Positions 17,128 to 26,534 of a DNA stretch of 64,000 bases are shown in pieces. A program made the position numbers and the translations under genes. Each line of letters begins with the position of its first letter. The first letter of the stretch is position 1. The notes under the pieces are model-generated. The model made no database searches. It worked only from the letters and a program-made list of their open reading frames with translations, and was not told the origin of the DNA. This DNA comes from RYN-133 sp963785425. GTDB taxonomy: Bacteria > Actinomycetota > Actinomycetes > Mycobacteriales > Jatrophihabitantaceae. Where the stretch lies: positions 1 to 64,000 of the forward strand of contig CAWAVG010000003.1 of assembly GCA_963785425.1 (NCBI GenBank), written 5' to 3'.

Positions 17128-17456
17128 GTCACTCTGGTACCCCGGACGCGGCGTCAAAACGAGCCCAGATCCTCACACCGAGGTTGAGGCAGGTATTGTG
17201 GTGGCCGGGGCCGTGCTGTGGCCGGGGTCGCATTGTAGCCGGGGTCGCTGACCCCGGCAAATCGCGAGAATCTGGACCGATTTGCCGGGGTCAGCGACCC
17301 CGGCTACAACGGACCCCAGACACAGCGCACCGGCCAGTCGTACCCGCCAGTCGCACCGGCCACAGTGCCGACAGCACTGGCACCCAGGCCTGCGTCATCG
17401 CCGCCGAAATCAGTTGCCACCCCCCGCCCGTGACGGTTGCGATGAGGTCCAAATCC
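17128..17456. other. 329-bp intergenic region, divergent menC/guaB, mostly repeat
   Basis: From 17,200 it contains degenerate repeat half copies (GTGGCCGGGGCCGTGCTGTGGCCGGGG-type sequence, 17,201-17,230), then the full 75-bp palindrome at 17,234-17,308. A low-complexity stretch rich in CCAGTCG/ACCGGCCA follows (17,325-17,395). The guaB ribosome site GAGG is at 17,445-17,448. I see no RNA gene. Promoters for menC and guaB should be here but none is convincing. Confidence 0.6.
17234..17308. repeat. Palindromic dispersed repeat, short-loop form, copy 2
   Basis: Identical over 75 bp, including the 13-bp loop, to the copy at 3,524-3,598. Unlike the other copies it sits between divergent genes (menC and guaB), so it cannot be only a terminator here. 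Confidence 0.9.
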
Positions 17457-18288
17457 ATGGCCGCCGCCCGTTCCGCCGACGCCGACTTCTATCTCCCCGC
17501 GGACGCGTTCTTCCGCGCGAATCTTCCGACCGCGCTCACCTTCGACGACGTCTCGCTGGCGACGCTGTATTCGGAGATCCTCCCGCGCGAGGCCGACGTT
17601 TCCACTTCGCTCTCCGATCAGCTCCGGCTGCCGGTGCCGATCCTCTCCGCCGACATGGACACGGTCACCGAATCGCGGATGGCGATTGCGATGGCGCTCA
17701 ATGGCGGGCTCGGACTGATCCACTACAACATGCCGGCCCGCGATCAGGTGAAGGAAGTTGCGCGCGTGAAGCGGCACATTCATGGCCTGATCCAGGACCC
17801 GATCACCGTCACACCGGAGCAAACGATCGGCGATGTGCTGGCGATGATGGACGCCCGCCGTTTCGCCTTCTCCACCTTCCCGGTGCTTGACCCGCAAGGG
17901 CGACTGACGGGCCTGCTCTCCGGCCATGTCGTCAAGGACCGCTACAAGACGAAGCTCGTGTCGGAGGTCATGACCCCGCGCGCAAGCCTCATCACGGAGG
18001 CGGAGACGGTCGTTGCTTCCGACCCGATCGCCGCGGCCGACCGCTTCTTCAGCCGCCATACGGGCATCAACAAGATGCTGGTCGTCGATGGCAACGACCG
18101 CCTTCGCGGGCTGGTCACCGCCTCGGATGTCGAGCGGATCACCAGCGAAGCCAAGACGCGCCGCAAGCCCGCGCGCGACACCGATTTTCGCCTGATGGTG
18201 GGCGCTGCCATCTCGCCGCGCCGCCGCAGCGATGGCACACTCGATCGAGATGAACTCGTGCGCCACTTGGCGGACCTGGTTGCCGACG
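17457..18288 (+). CDS. guaB: IMP dehydrogenase, N-terminal half only (cut at the chimeric join)
   Basis: Starts MAAARSADADFYLPADAFF at ATG 17,457 with GAGG nine bases upstream. The N-terminal barrel has the IMPDH signature ALTFDDVSLATLYSEI, LPVPILSADMDTVTESRMAI and AMALNGGLGLIHYNM. Two CBS domains follow (HGLIQDPITVTPEQTIGDVL and VSEVMTPRASLITEAETVVA regions). The reading returns to the barrel (DFRLMVGAAISP, LVRHLADLVADG) and there matches stop. The catalytic cysteine loop, flap and C-terminal third are missing. The next bases belong to a permease of another organism. In a complete genome this enzyme would convert IMP to XMP for GMP synthesis. Confidence 0.85.
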
Positions 18289-18294
18289 GCTCAA
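18284..18294. other. Chimeric join between two genomes
   Basis: To the left, IMPDH-like sequence runs to LVADG (about 18,288). To the right, an NCS1 permease begins in mid-protein with LNVVQLIGWTTFEL (from 18,290, one frame over). Both proteins are truncated at the same base, gene content changes from verrucomicrobial to actinobacterial, and the palindromic repeat family ends here. GACGGC at 18,285-18,290 may be shared microhomology. No transposase, integrase, tRNA or att-like repeat flanks it. Confidence 0.8.
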
Positions 18295-19287
18295 CGTGGT
18301 GCAACTGATCGGGTGGACGACCTTCGAGCTGGTCACGATCAGTACGGCGATGCAGCAGATCACCAGCGGCATCCCGCGGTGGGCGTTCGTCGTCGCCGGC
18401 GGGCTGATCACGACGCTGCTCGCGCTGCGGCCGCTCGGCTGGATCCGCGTGCTGCGCCGTTACGTCACGGTGCTCGTGGTGATCGCGCTGTGCTACCTCG
18501 GCGTGCAGCTGCTGCGCAACCCGTTGCCCGCCCTCGGGCACGGCAGCTGGAACGGCTTCTGGATCGCCGTCGACACCGTGATCGGCGCGGCTGCGTCGTA
18601 CGTGCCGATGGCCGCGGACTACTCGCGCCACTCGACGACCGTGCGCAAGGGCGTGCTCGGCACGTTCGTCGGGTACTCGATCACACAGATCGCCTGTTAC
18701 GGCCTCGGCCTCGTGGCGCTGCTGACGGTGGCGCACGGCAATGCCGACAAGATCTTCGGCGCGTTCATGGCGGTCCCGGTCGGCACGCTCGCGTTCGCGG
18801 TGCTCGCGACCCGCGAGCTCGACCAGTCGTTCGTCGACACCTACTCGGCGGCGATCTCGGTGCAGAACATCCGGCCGCGCTGGGACCGGCGGCTGCTCGC
18901 GCTCGCGGTCGGCACCGTCTCGACGGTGTTCGCGCTCGGCCTCAACATCTACGACTACGAGAACTTCCTGATCCTGCTCGGAGCGGTGTTCGTGCCGCTG
19001 GCCGGCGTGCTCGCCGTCGACTACTTCGTCGTCTCGCAGCGGCAGTGGGACCTGTCCGAGTCGGCGCCGCTGCGCTGGCTGATGCTCGTGCCGTGGCTGG
19101 TCGGCTTCGTGATCTACCAGCTGGTCAACCCGGGCTACGTCGACTGGTGGGCGCGCGCCTGGAGCCGGGTCGACAGCTGGCTCGGGTTCACCCCGGCGTC
19201 GTGGATGAGCGCGTCCATCCTGTCGTTCGCCGTCGCCGCGGTCGTTACGCTTCCGATCGGTCGTGCTCGAGAGGAAGTTGGTCGCGC
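18290..19287 (+). CDS. NCS1 purine/cytosine permease, N-terminus missing
   Basis: Begins in mid-protein at the join (NVVQLIGWTTFELVTI is an internal conserved segment of the CodB-like NCS1 family). About ten membrane segments remain, including IRVLRRYVTVLVVIALCYLG, DTVIGAAASYVPMAADYSRH (conserved DYSR), GVLGTFVGYSITQIACYG, LGLNIYDYENFLILLG and VFVPLAGVLAVDYFVVSQRQ. No in-frame stop appears before the next gene, so a frameshift near 19,270 probably hides it. The family symports nucleobases, allantoin or nucleosides with H+ or Na+. psuG and a PfkB kinase directly downstream suggest uptake of a nucleoside or base for salvage. Confidence 0.8.
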
Positions 19288-20184
19288 GTGCAGGTGCATC
19301 CGGAGGTCGCTGACGCGCTCGCGTCCGGCGCACCGGTCGTGGCGTTGGAGAGCACGATCATCAGCCACGGCCTGCCCCGCCCCGACAACCTGCGCATCGC
19401 CCGCGAGATCGAGGGCGACGGTGCGTGCCGGCGGCGCGGTGCCGGCCACGATCGCGGTCGTCGACGGGCAGGCGCGCATCGGGCTGGACGACGACGCCCT
19501 CGCGCGGGTGGCGAGCGACCCGTCCGTCGTCAAGGTGAGCGTGCGCGATCTGGCGAGCGTCGCGGCGCGGGGCGGTGTCGGGGCGACCACGGTGGCCTCG
19601 ACCGCGCACCTGGCCGCCCGCGCGGGCATCGCGGTGTTCGCGACCGGCGGGCTCGGCGGCGTGCATCGCGGCGCCGTCGACACGTGGGACGAATCGGCCG
19701 ACCTCACCACGCTGTCGCGCACCCCCGTGCTCGTCGTGTGCGCCGGGGTGAAGTCGATCCTCGACGTCGCGCGCGACCCTCGAGCGACTCGAGACGCTCA
19801 ACATCGGCGTGCTCGGCTACCGCACCGACCGGTTCCCCGGCTTCTACCTGCGCGACTCGGGCCACCCGCTCGACTGGCGCGTCGACTCCCCCGCCGAGGT
19901 CGCGGCGGTGCTGCGGGCGCGGCGCGAGCTCGGCACCGACAGCTACGGGCTCGTGCTCGCGAACCCCGTCGATCCCGCCGACGAGCTCGACCGCGCGCTG
20001 CACGACGACGTGCTCGTGCGCGGGCTCGCGGCGGCCGCGCGCCGGCGGCGTGCGCGGCAAGGACGTGACGCCGTTCCTGCTCGACTGGTTCCACCGCGAG
20101 ACCCACGGGGCGTCGCTCGCGACCAACGTCGCGCTCGTGCGCAGCAACGCGCGGCTGGCCGCAGAGGTCGCGGCGCAGCTGTGA
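19288..20184 (+). CDS. psuG: Pseudouridine-5'-phosphate glycosidase (frameshifted)
   Basis: The enzyme splits pseudouridine 5'-phosphate to uracil and ribose 5-phosphate. It starts GTG 19,288 (VQVHPEVADALASGAPVVAL), then ESTIISHGLPRPDNLRIARE, GAVPATIAVVDGQARIGLDD, GATTVASTAHLAARAGIAVF, ATGGLGGVHRGA, VVCAGVKSILDVA, NIGVLGYRTDRFPGFYLRDS and GKDVTPFLLDWFHRETHGAS, all characteristic of PsuG. Three single-base insertions (near 19,420, 19,785 and 20,050) explain the breaks; removing one base at each restores one frame of about 298 residues, the family length. It lies between the permease and a PfkB kinase. Confidence 0.92.
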   Translation: MQVHPEVADALASGAPVVALESTIISHGLPRPDNLRIAREIEGDGACRRRGAGHDRGRRRAGAHRAGRRRPRAGGERPVRRQGERARSGERRGAGRCRGDHGGLDRAPGRPRGHRGVRDRRARRRASRRRRHVGRIGRPHHAVAHPRARRVRRGEVDPRRRARPSSDSRRSTSACSATAPTGSPASTCATRATRSTGASTPPPRSRRCCGRGASSAPTATGSCSRTPSIPPTSSTARCTTTCSCAGSRRPRAGGVRGKDVTPFLLDWFHRETHGASLATNVALVRSNARLAAEVAAQL

Positions 20185-20190
20185 CGCAGG

Positions 20191-21049
20191 GTGGTCTGCG
20201 TCGGCGACATCATGGTCGACGTGCGGGCGCTGTTGCCCGGCGAACTGGCGCACGGATCGGACACGCCCGCGCCGATCACGCATCGCCGGCGGCGGCTCGG
20301 CGGCGAACACCGCGGCCTGGCTCGTCGCGGCCGGCTGCCCGGCCACGATCGTCGGACGGGTCGGCGCCGACCCGTTCGGCACGGTCGCGCTGGACGAGCT
20401 GCGCGCCGCCGGCGTGGACCTCGCCGTCACCGTCGATCCGGAGCTGCCCACCGGTACGTGCATCGTGCTCGTCGGTCCGGACGGCGAGCGCACGATGGTG
20501 CCCTCGGCCGGAGCCAACGCCGTCGGCGCCGACGTGCGCGGGTCTCGATCCGTCGGCACACCTGCACCTGTCGGGCTACGCCCTGTTCCACCCCGCCGCC
20601 GAACACGCGCGCGCTCGCGGCCTTGGCGGCGGCGCGGGCCGCCGGCTGCACCATCTCGGTCGACGCCGCGTCGGCGGCGCCGCTGCGTCACTACGGGCCG
20701 CGCCGGTTCGTCGAGGCGGTGGCACCGGCGCTGCTGTTCGCGAATCGCGACGAGGCAGAGGTCGCGACGCGCACCCGCTGACGTCGAGAGCGCAGCGCGC
20801 ACCCTCGGCCGGTGGTGTGGCGAGGCGGTCGTCAAGCAGGGCGACGGCGACGCGGTGTGGTCGGACGGGCAGGACGTCGTCAGAGTGCCCGGCCAGGATG
20901 TCGCCGTGGTCGACAGCACCGGGGCCGGCGACGCCTTCGCCGCGGGCGTGCTCGCCGCCCGGTTCGCCGGCGGCGATGTTGCCGCCACGCTCGCGGCCGG
21001 CCACGCCCTCGCGGCCCGGGCCGTCGGCCGTCCCGGGGCCCGGCCGTGA
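20191..21049 (+). CDS. PfkB-family sugar/nucleoside kinase, probable pseudouridine kinase (frameshifted)
   Basis: Starts GTG 20,191 (VVCVGDIMVDVRALLPGEL), 6 bp after psuG. It has the N-terminal substrate motif GGGSAANTAAWLVAAGC (after a correction near 20,282), VGRVGADPFGTVALDELRAA, and the C-terminal PfkB signature DSTGAGDAFAAGVLAARF with catalytic Asp and anion hole. Four extra bases (near 20,282, 20,550, 20,607 and 20,770) agree with the length of 3n+1. It is about 285 residues when repaired. Next to psuG the likely reaction is phosphorylation of pseudouridine (PsuK), but PfkB substrates cannot be read from sequence. Its TGA overlaps the next GTG. Confidence 0.8.
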
Positions 21050-22080
21050 CGATGCTCGCCGAACGAATGGCGCGGCACGGGTTCGTCGACCGGCCGTGCC
21101 CGGACGTCGGCTGCCGCGGCTGCCCTGACCGTCGGCATCCAGGCCCAGGATCTGGGCCAGGCCCGGCTCGGCGTGCGGGCGCGTTCGGCACTGGTGACCG
21201 AGGCCGACGTCACCGCCGCGATCGCCGACCGCTCCGTCGTGCGTACCTGGTTGATGCGCAGCACCATCCACCTCGCCGCCGCCGACGACGTGCGGTGGCT
21301 GGTGCGCCTGCTCGGCCCGCGGATCCGGCGCGGGTACGCCAAGCGCTGGGACGACCTCGGCCTGACCGCAGACGTGTTGCGCCGCGCCGAACGGCTCGCG
21401 CCCGAAGCTGCTCGCAGACGGCCCGCTGACCCGGCACGAACTCGCGGACGGGCTGCGGGCTCACGGACTGCGGCTCGACCACGACCAGGCGCCCACGCAC
21501 GTGCTGGTGTACCTCGCCACCACCGGGCTGACCTGCCATGCCGACGGCAACCGGTTCACGCTGCTCGACGACTGGCTCCCCGATGCTCGCCGAGGGCCCG
21601 TCCGGCGACGACGCGCACGCCGAACTGGCCCGGCGGTACTTCGCCGCGTTCTCGCCCGCGACCGCCGCCGACCTGACCACCTGGTCGGGCCTGGGCTCGT
21701 CCCGCGCGGTCGACCTGATCCGCGGCGAACTCGTTGACGTGCCGGTGCACGGCCGGCCCGGCTTCCGGCTCGGGCCGGAGCGCGACGGGTCTGCGGTGCG
21801 GCTGCTCAGCGCCTGGGACAACTTCCTGATCGGATACCGCGACCGGTCCGGTCTCGTGCCCGACGATCGCCGCGGCGAGATCTACGTCGGCGGCATCATC
21901 CGCCCGACGATCGTCGAGAACGGCGTCGTCGTCGGGCGCTGGCGTCTCGATCGCGCCGCGAGGCGCATCGAGGTCGTGCCGTTCGGGCGCCCGTCTCGCG
22001 CCGTGCTCGCCGCGGTCGAGGCCGAGGTCGACGATCTCGGCCGCTTCGTCGGCGCGCGAGCTCGCCGTCAGCGCCGGTAG
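21046..22080 (+). CDS. Winged-helix DNA-binding-domain protein (HTH_42 type), frameshifted
   Basis: Start GTG 21,046 overlaps the kinase stop. Segments typical of the actinobacterial AlkZ/HTH_42-like family are present: LTVGIQAQDLGQARLGVRAR, VVRTWLMRSTIHLAAADDVR, PLTRHELADGLRAHG, TADLTTWSGLGSSRAV-like helix (AADLTTWSGLGSSRAVDLI), LLSAWDNFLIGYRDRS and the C-terminal GGIIRPTIVENGVVVGRWRL. Three single-base insertions (near 21,110, 21,410 and 21,590) restore about 343 residues. Family members include DNA glycosylases that unhook interstrand crosslinks (AlkZ); whether this one does is unknown. The end overlaps the convergent DUF2993 gene by 13 bp. Confidence 0.75.
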
Positions 22081-22799
22081 GTGAGATCGCGGCCGGCGAG
22101 ATTCACGACCAGCGCGTCCGGCGTGACGTCGACGCCGGTCACCTGCACGTGGAACGGCAGACCGGCCAGCGAGATCGAGCGGGCGAACACCTGCGCCAGC
22201 AACCGCGTGACCACCGACGGGACGTTGACGCCGTCGACCGTCACCCGCGGGGCGTCAAAGGTGAGGCCCTGCGCGGACGACGCGTGCACGACCGCGCTGA
22301 CCGTACCCGTGAAGGTCTGCCCGAGCGCGTGCACGGAGGGCTCGGCGATGAGCCGGCCGCCCGCCCCGGCCCGCACCGGGGTGCCGAGCAGGCGCGACAG
22401 CTCGTCGTAGCCGAGGCTGCCGTGCGCCGTCGCGGTGTCGGCGTGGACGCTGGAGTAGTCGCTGGGAACGGTGACGTCGTGCAGGTCGACCACGACCTCG
22501 CGCAGGCGCACGTCGCGGGCCCGGCCCACCGACACGTTGTCGGCGCTGACCACGACCTCGTCGAAGCTGCCCTGGGCCAGCTGGGTGAGGAACGGGAAGC
22601 CCTCGACGGTCACGTCGGGCTTGTGGCTGAGGTCCTGTGAAGTCTGCAGCGCCGAGGCGGCGCGGTCCTCGGCCAGGTGCAGCGCGATGCGGTCGGCGGC
22701 CACGGCCAGGCCGAGCAGCACCAGGACCACGATGAGCAGCACGAGCGGCCAGCGTCGGCGGCGCCGCGCGGGCGGCGGCGGGGCGTAGGGCGGGGCCAT
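22068..22799 (-). CDS. DUF2993 (LmeA-like) membrane-anchored protein
   Basis: 243 residues, undamaged. A proline/arginine-rich start (MAPPYAPPPPARRRRRWPL) is followed by one membrane segment (VLLIVVLVLLGLAVAA). An extracytoplasmic domain follows, with VTVEGFPFLTQLAQGSFDEV (the conserved GFPFLTQ motif of DUF2993), ADNVSVGRARDVRLREVVVD and LAGLPFHVQVTGVDVTPDAL. In mycobacteria LmeA binds phosphoinositides and is needed for lipomannan elongation. The motif supports family membership; the exact role here is inferred. It points away from the S53 peptidase, with a 128-bp gap holding AGGAG at 22,917 for that gene. Confidence 0.85.
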   Translation of the reverse strand: MAPPYAPPPPARRRRRWPLVLLIVVLVLLGLAVAADRIALHLAEDRAASALQTSQDLSHKPDVTVEGFPFLTQLAQGSFDEVVVSADNVSVGRARDVRLREVVVDLHDVTVPSDYSSVHADTATAHGSLGYDELSRLLGTPVRAGAGGRLIAEPSVHALGQTFTGTVSAVVHASSAQGLTFDAPRVTVDGVNVPSVVTRLLAQVFARSISLAGLPFHVQVTGVDVTPDALVVNLAGRDLTYRR

Positions 22800-22927
22800 G
22801 CGGCGATCTTCGCATCCGGGCCTGAGCGGCGATCGGTCCTGCCTCTACGTAATGCCCGAATTGCGCGATACGCGGTGTTCGGCGACGATGAGGTCACCTC
22901 CCCGTCGACCCGTACAGGAGATCCCGA

Positions 22928-24200
22928 ATGGCAACACCACGATCGTTGCGTGGCGCCCTCGCCCTGCTCGCCGGCGCCGCCGCCGTCGCAGGCCTCACCG
23001 CCGTCGCAGTCGCCGCACCCATCGCCGCCGGCGCGTCCGGCGTGCCGCAGGTATCGCTGCGCACGGTCATCGCGCCGTTCGCCTGCCGGCACACGCGCAG
23101 CGCGCGCGTCGCGTCCTGCTTCGGCCAGATGATCGCCAACCGCACCGCCGACGGCGTGCTGAGCCCCCACACGACGACCGCGGCGACGGGGTACGGCCCG
23201 GCCGACATCCAGTCGGCGTACAAGCTCGCCGGCGCGTCCGCCGGCGGCAAGACGGTCGCGATCGTCGACGCCTACAACGACCCGAACGCCGAGAAGGATC
23301 TCGCGACCTACCGCAGCCACTACGGCCTGCCCGCCTGCACCACCGCGAACGGCTGCTTCAAGAAGGTCAACCAGAACGGCGCCGCCTCACCCGCGCCGTC
23401 GACCGACTACGGCTGGGCGCTGGAGATCAGCCTCGACCTCGACATGGTCTCGGCGGCCTGCCCGTCGTGCCACATCCTGCTGGTCGAGGCGAACTCGGCG
23501 AACAACGCCGATCTGTACAAGGCGGTGGACACCGCCGCGGCGACGCCCGGTGTCGTCGCGATCTCGAACAGCTACGGCGGCTCCGAGTCCAGCACGCGAG
23601 ACCGCCGACGACGCGCACTTCAACCACCCGGGCATCGCGATCACGGCGAGCTCGGGCGACAACGGGTACGGCGTCTCCTATCCGGCCGCCTCGCGGTACG
23701 TCACCGCCGTCGGCGGCACGTCGCTGAAAAAGGCGAGCAACGCGCGCGGCTGGACCGAGACCGCATGGAGCGGCGCCGGCTCCGGCTGTTCGGCCTACGA
23801 CGCGAAGCCGTCGTGGCAGACCGACACCGGTTGCGCCAAGCGCACGGTCGCCGACGTGTCCGCGGTCGCCGACCCGAACACCGGCGTCGCCGTGTACGAC
23901 ACCGCGAACAGCTGCGGCACGAGCTCCTACTGCGACTACCTGATCAGCATCGGCGTCGTGCAGGGCGCCGACGGCTGGGTGCAGGTCGGCGGCACGAGCG
24001 CTTCGTCGCCGATCATCGCCAGCGTGTACGCCCTCGGCGGTCACAGCAGCGCGTCGTGGACCTACGCCCACACCGCGTCGCTGAACGACGTGACGTCTGG
24101 CAGCAACGGCAGCTGCAGCGGCTCGTACCTGTGCACCGCGAAGGCCGGCTACGACGGCCCGACCGGGCTCGGCACGCCGAACGGCACCGGCGCCTTCTAG
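22928..24200 (+). CDS. Secreted S53 (sedolisin-type) peptidase (one frameshift)
   Basis: An Ala-rich signal peptide (SLRGALALLAGAAAVAGLTA) sits at the start, ATG 22,928, with AGGAG upstream. The catalytic domain shows the S53 triad region TDYGWALEISLDLDMVSAAC (E-x3-D), the oxyanion Asp in TASSGDNGYGVSYPA, and the serine in VQVGGTSASSPIIAS. The C-terminus is AKAGYDGPTGLGTPNGTGAF, as in secreted actinobacterial members. One extra C near 23,602 (AGCACGCGAGACC) breaks the frame; the length of 3n+1 fits, giving 423 residues. Between signal peptide and catalytic domain there are only about 60 residues, far less than the classical pro-kumamolisin prodomain. It may therefore fold without one, or need no autocatalytic prodomain. 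Confidence 0.85.
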
Positions 24201-24208
24201 CCCTTCGA

Positions 24209-24254
24209 GTTGTCCGTGTGTCGTCGCCATTCATGGCGACGACACACGGACAAC
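24209..24254. terminator. Hairpin terminator between convergent S53 peptidase and uvrB
   Basis: Perfect 21-bp arms (24,209-24,229 and 24,234-24,254; GTTGTCCGTGTGTCGTCGCC plus A) around a 4-base loop TTCA. It begins 9 bp after the peptidase stop and ends 15 bp before the uvrB stop, so it can end transcription from both sides. Confidence 0.75.
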
Positions 24255-24268
24255 TTCGTGGCTGAAGG

Positions 24269-26423
24269 TCAGCGGCCCACGCCGGCGGCGTCCATGCCGC
24301 GCAGCTCCTTCTTGAGCTCGGAGATCTCGTCGCGGATGCGGGCGGCCACCTCGAACTGCAGCTCGCGCGCAGCCCCGAGCATCTGCTCGTTGAGCTGCTG
24401 GATGAGATCGGCCAGCTGGGCGCGCGGCATCTCGGCCAGGTCGAGCCTGCCGTCGGCGTGCGTGCCGACCCCGACGACGCCGCCGGACACGCCGCGGCCA
24501 CCGCGGCCCGGCGCCGGCGACTTGCCCCGCGACTGCGACCGGCCCGAGCCGCCGACCGGCGTGCCGAGCAGCGCGTCGGTGTCCTCGGCCTCGCGCGCGA
24601 GCAGGTCGGTGATGTCCGCGATGCGCTTGCGCAACGGGTGTCGGGTCGATGCCGCGCTCGGTGTTGTAGGCGATCTGCTTCTCGCGGCGCCGGTTGGTCT
24701 CCTCGATCGCGTTGCGCATCGACGGCGTCACCGTGTCGGCGTACATGTGCACCTGGCCGGACACGTTGCGCGCCGCGCGGCCGATCGTCTGGATCAGCGA
24801 CGTGCCCGAGCGCAGGAAACCCTCCTTGTCGGCGTCGAGGATCGACACCAGCGACACCTCGGGCAGGTCGAGCCCCTCACGCAGCAGGTTGATGCCGACG
24901 AGGACGTCGAACTCGCCGAGGCGCAGCTCGCGCAGCAGCTCGACGCGGCGCAGGGTGTCGACCTCGGAGTGCAGGTACCGCACCCGCACCCCCTGCTCGA
25001 GCAGGTAGTCGGTGAGGTCCTCGGACATCTTCTTGGTCAGCGTCGTCACGAGCACGCGCTCGTTGCGTTCGGCCCGCTCGCGGATCTCGTGCACCAGGTC
25101 GTCGATCTGGCCCTTGGTCGGCTTCACGACGATCTCGGGATCGATGAGCCCGGTCGGGCGGATCACCTGCTCGACGAACTCGCCCTTCGCCTTGCCCATC
25201 TCGTACGGACCGGGCGTCGCCGAGAGGTACACCGTCTGGCCGATGCGGTCGACGAACTCCTCGAACTTCAGCGGCCGGTTGTCCATCGCCGACGGCAGCC
25301 GGAAGCCGTGGTCGACCAGCGTGCGCTTGCGCGACATGTCGCCCTCGTACATGCCGCCGGTCTGCGGCACGGTGACGTGCGACTCGTCGATGACGAGCAG
25401 GAAGTCCTCGGGGAAGTAGTCGAGCAGGCAGTTCGGCGCGCTGCCGCGCTCGCGACCGTCGATGTGCAGCGAGTAGTTCTCGATGCCCGAGCAGAACCCG
25501 ACCTGGCGCATCATCTCGATGTCGTAGGACGTGCGCATGCGCAGCCGCTGCGCCTCGAGCAGCTTGTTCTGCTTCTCGAGCTCGGCCAGGCGCTCCTCGA
25601 GCTCTTTCTCGATGCCGCGGATCGCGCGCTCCATGCGCTCGGGGCCGGCGGCGTAGTGCGTGGCCGGGAACACGAACACCTCTTCGACCTCGCGCACCAC
25701 CTCGCCGGTGAGCGGGTGCAGGTAGTAGAGCCGCTCGATCTCGTCGCCGAACATCTCGGCGCGGATCGCGAGCTCCTCGTAGACCGGGAAGATCTCGATC
25801 GTGTCGCCGCGCACCCGGAACGTCCCGCGGGTGAACGACAGGTCGTTGCGGGCTGTACTGCACCTCGACGAGGTGGCGCAGGATCTTGTCGCGCTCGATC
25901 TGCTGCCCCATCCGCAGCTTGAGCGACCGGTCGACGTACTCCTGCGGCGTGCCCAGGCCGTAGATGCACGACACCGTCGCCACCACGACCACGTCGCGGC
26001 GGGTCAGCAGCGCGTTCGTCGCCGAGTGGCGCAGCCGCTCGACCTCGTCGTTGACCGAGCTGTCCTTCTCGATGTAGGTGTCGGTCTGGGGGACGTACGC
26101 CTCGGGCTGGTAGTAGTCGTAGTAGCTGACGAAGTACTCGACCGCGTTGTTCGGCAGCATCTCGCGCAGCTCGTTGGCCAGCTGGGCCGCCAGGGTCTTG
26201 TTCGGCGCCATGACCAGCGTCGGCCGCTGCAGCCGCTCGATCAGCCAGGCCGTCGTCGCCGACTTGCCCGTGCCGGTCGCGCCGAGCAGCACGACGTCGC
26301 GCTCCCCCGCCCGGATCCGGCGTTCGAGCTCGTCGATCGCGGTCGGCTGGTCGCCGGACGGCTCGAAGTCGGACACGACCTCGAACTTGCCGGTTCCGGC
26401 GTGATGTCGGTCTTCACCCGCAT
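24269..26423 (-). CDS. uvrB: Excinuclease ABC subunit B (frameshifted)
   Basis: Nucleotide-excision-repair helicase-like subunit that verifies damage with UvrA and recruits UvrC. It starts MRVKTDITPE at 26,423. Visible features: FEPSGDQPTAIDEL, Walker A LLGATGTGKSATTAWLIERL, beta-hairpin YYDYYQPEAYVPQTDTYIEK, LLDYFPEDFLLVIDESHVTV (DESH box), RPTGLIDPEIVVKPTKGQID, helicase motifs VLVTTLTKKMSEDLTDYLLE and GTSLIQTIGRAARNVSGQVH, and the UvrC-binding coiled coil (LIQQLNEQMLGAARELQFEV). A glycine/serine-rich insertion precedes that coiled coil. Two single-base insertions (25,852 and about 24,640) and one deletion (about 26,398) explain the breaks; the length of 3n+1 agrees. It is about 717 residues when repaired. 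Confidence 0.95.
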
Positions 26424-26534
26424 ACCTCCACGGTACGGGGGCGGCACCGACAACGACGAGGTGCCGCCGGCCGTCACGAGGCGCGCCCGCGCGCCCGGAT
26501 TTGCGACACTGGAGGCGATCGAAGGAGGCCGTCG

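Noticed and set aside
17457..19287. Real phylum-level gene transfer at 18,288
   Set aside because: Both genes are cut at the same base with no mobility gene, no repeat and no regulatory reason. A chimeric assembly explains it with fewer assumptions.
18232..20184. A 650-codon open frame that looks like a single protein from the join through PsuG
   Set aside because: Only its part after 19,288 is PsuG-like; the first part is a shadow of the permease frame. It is a chance frame kept open by high G+C and by sequence errors.
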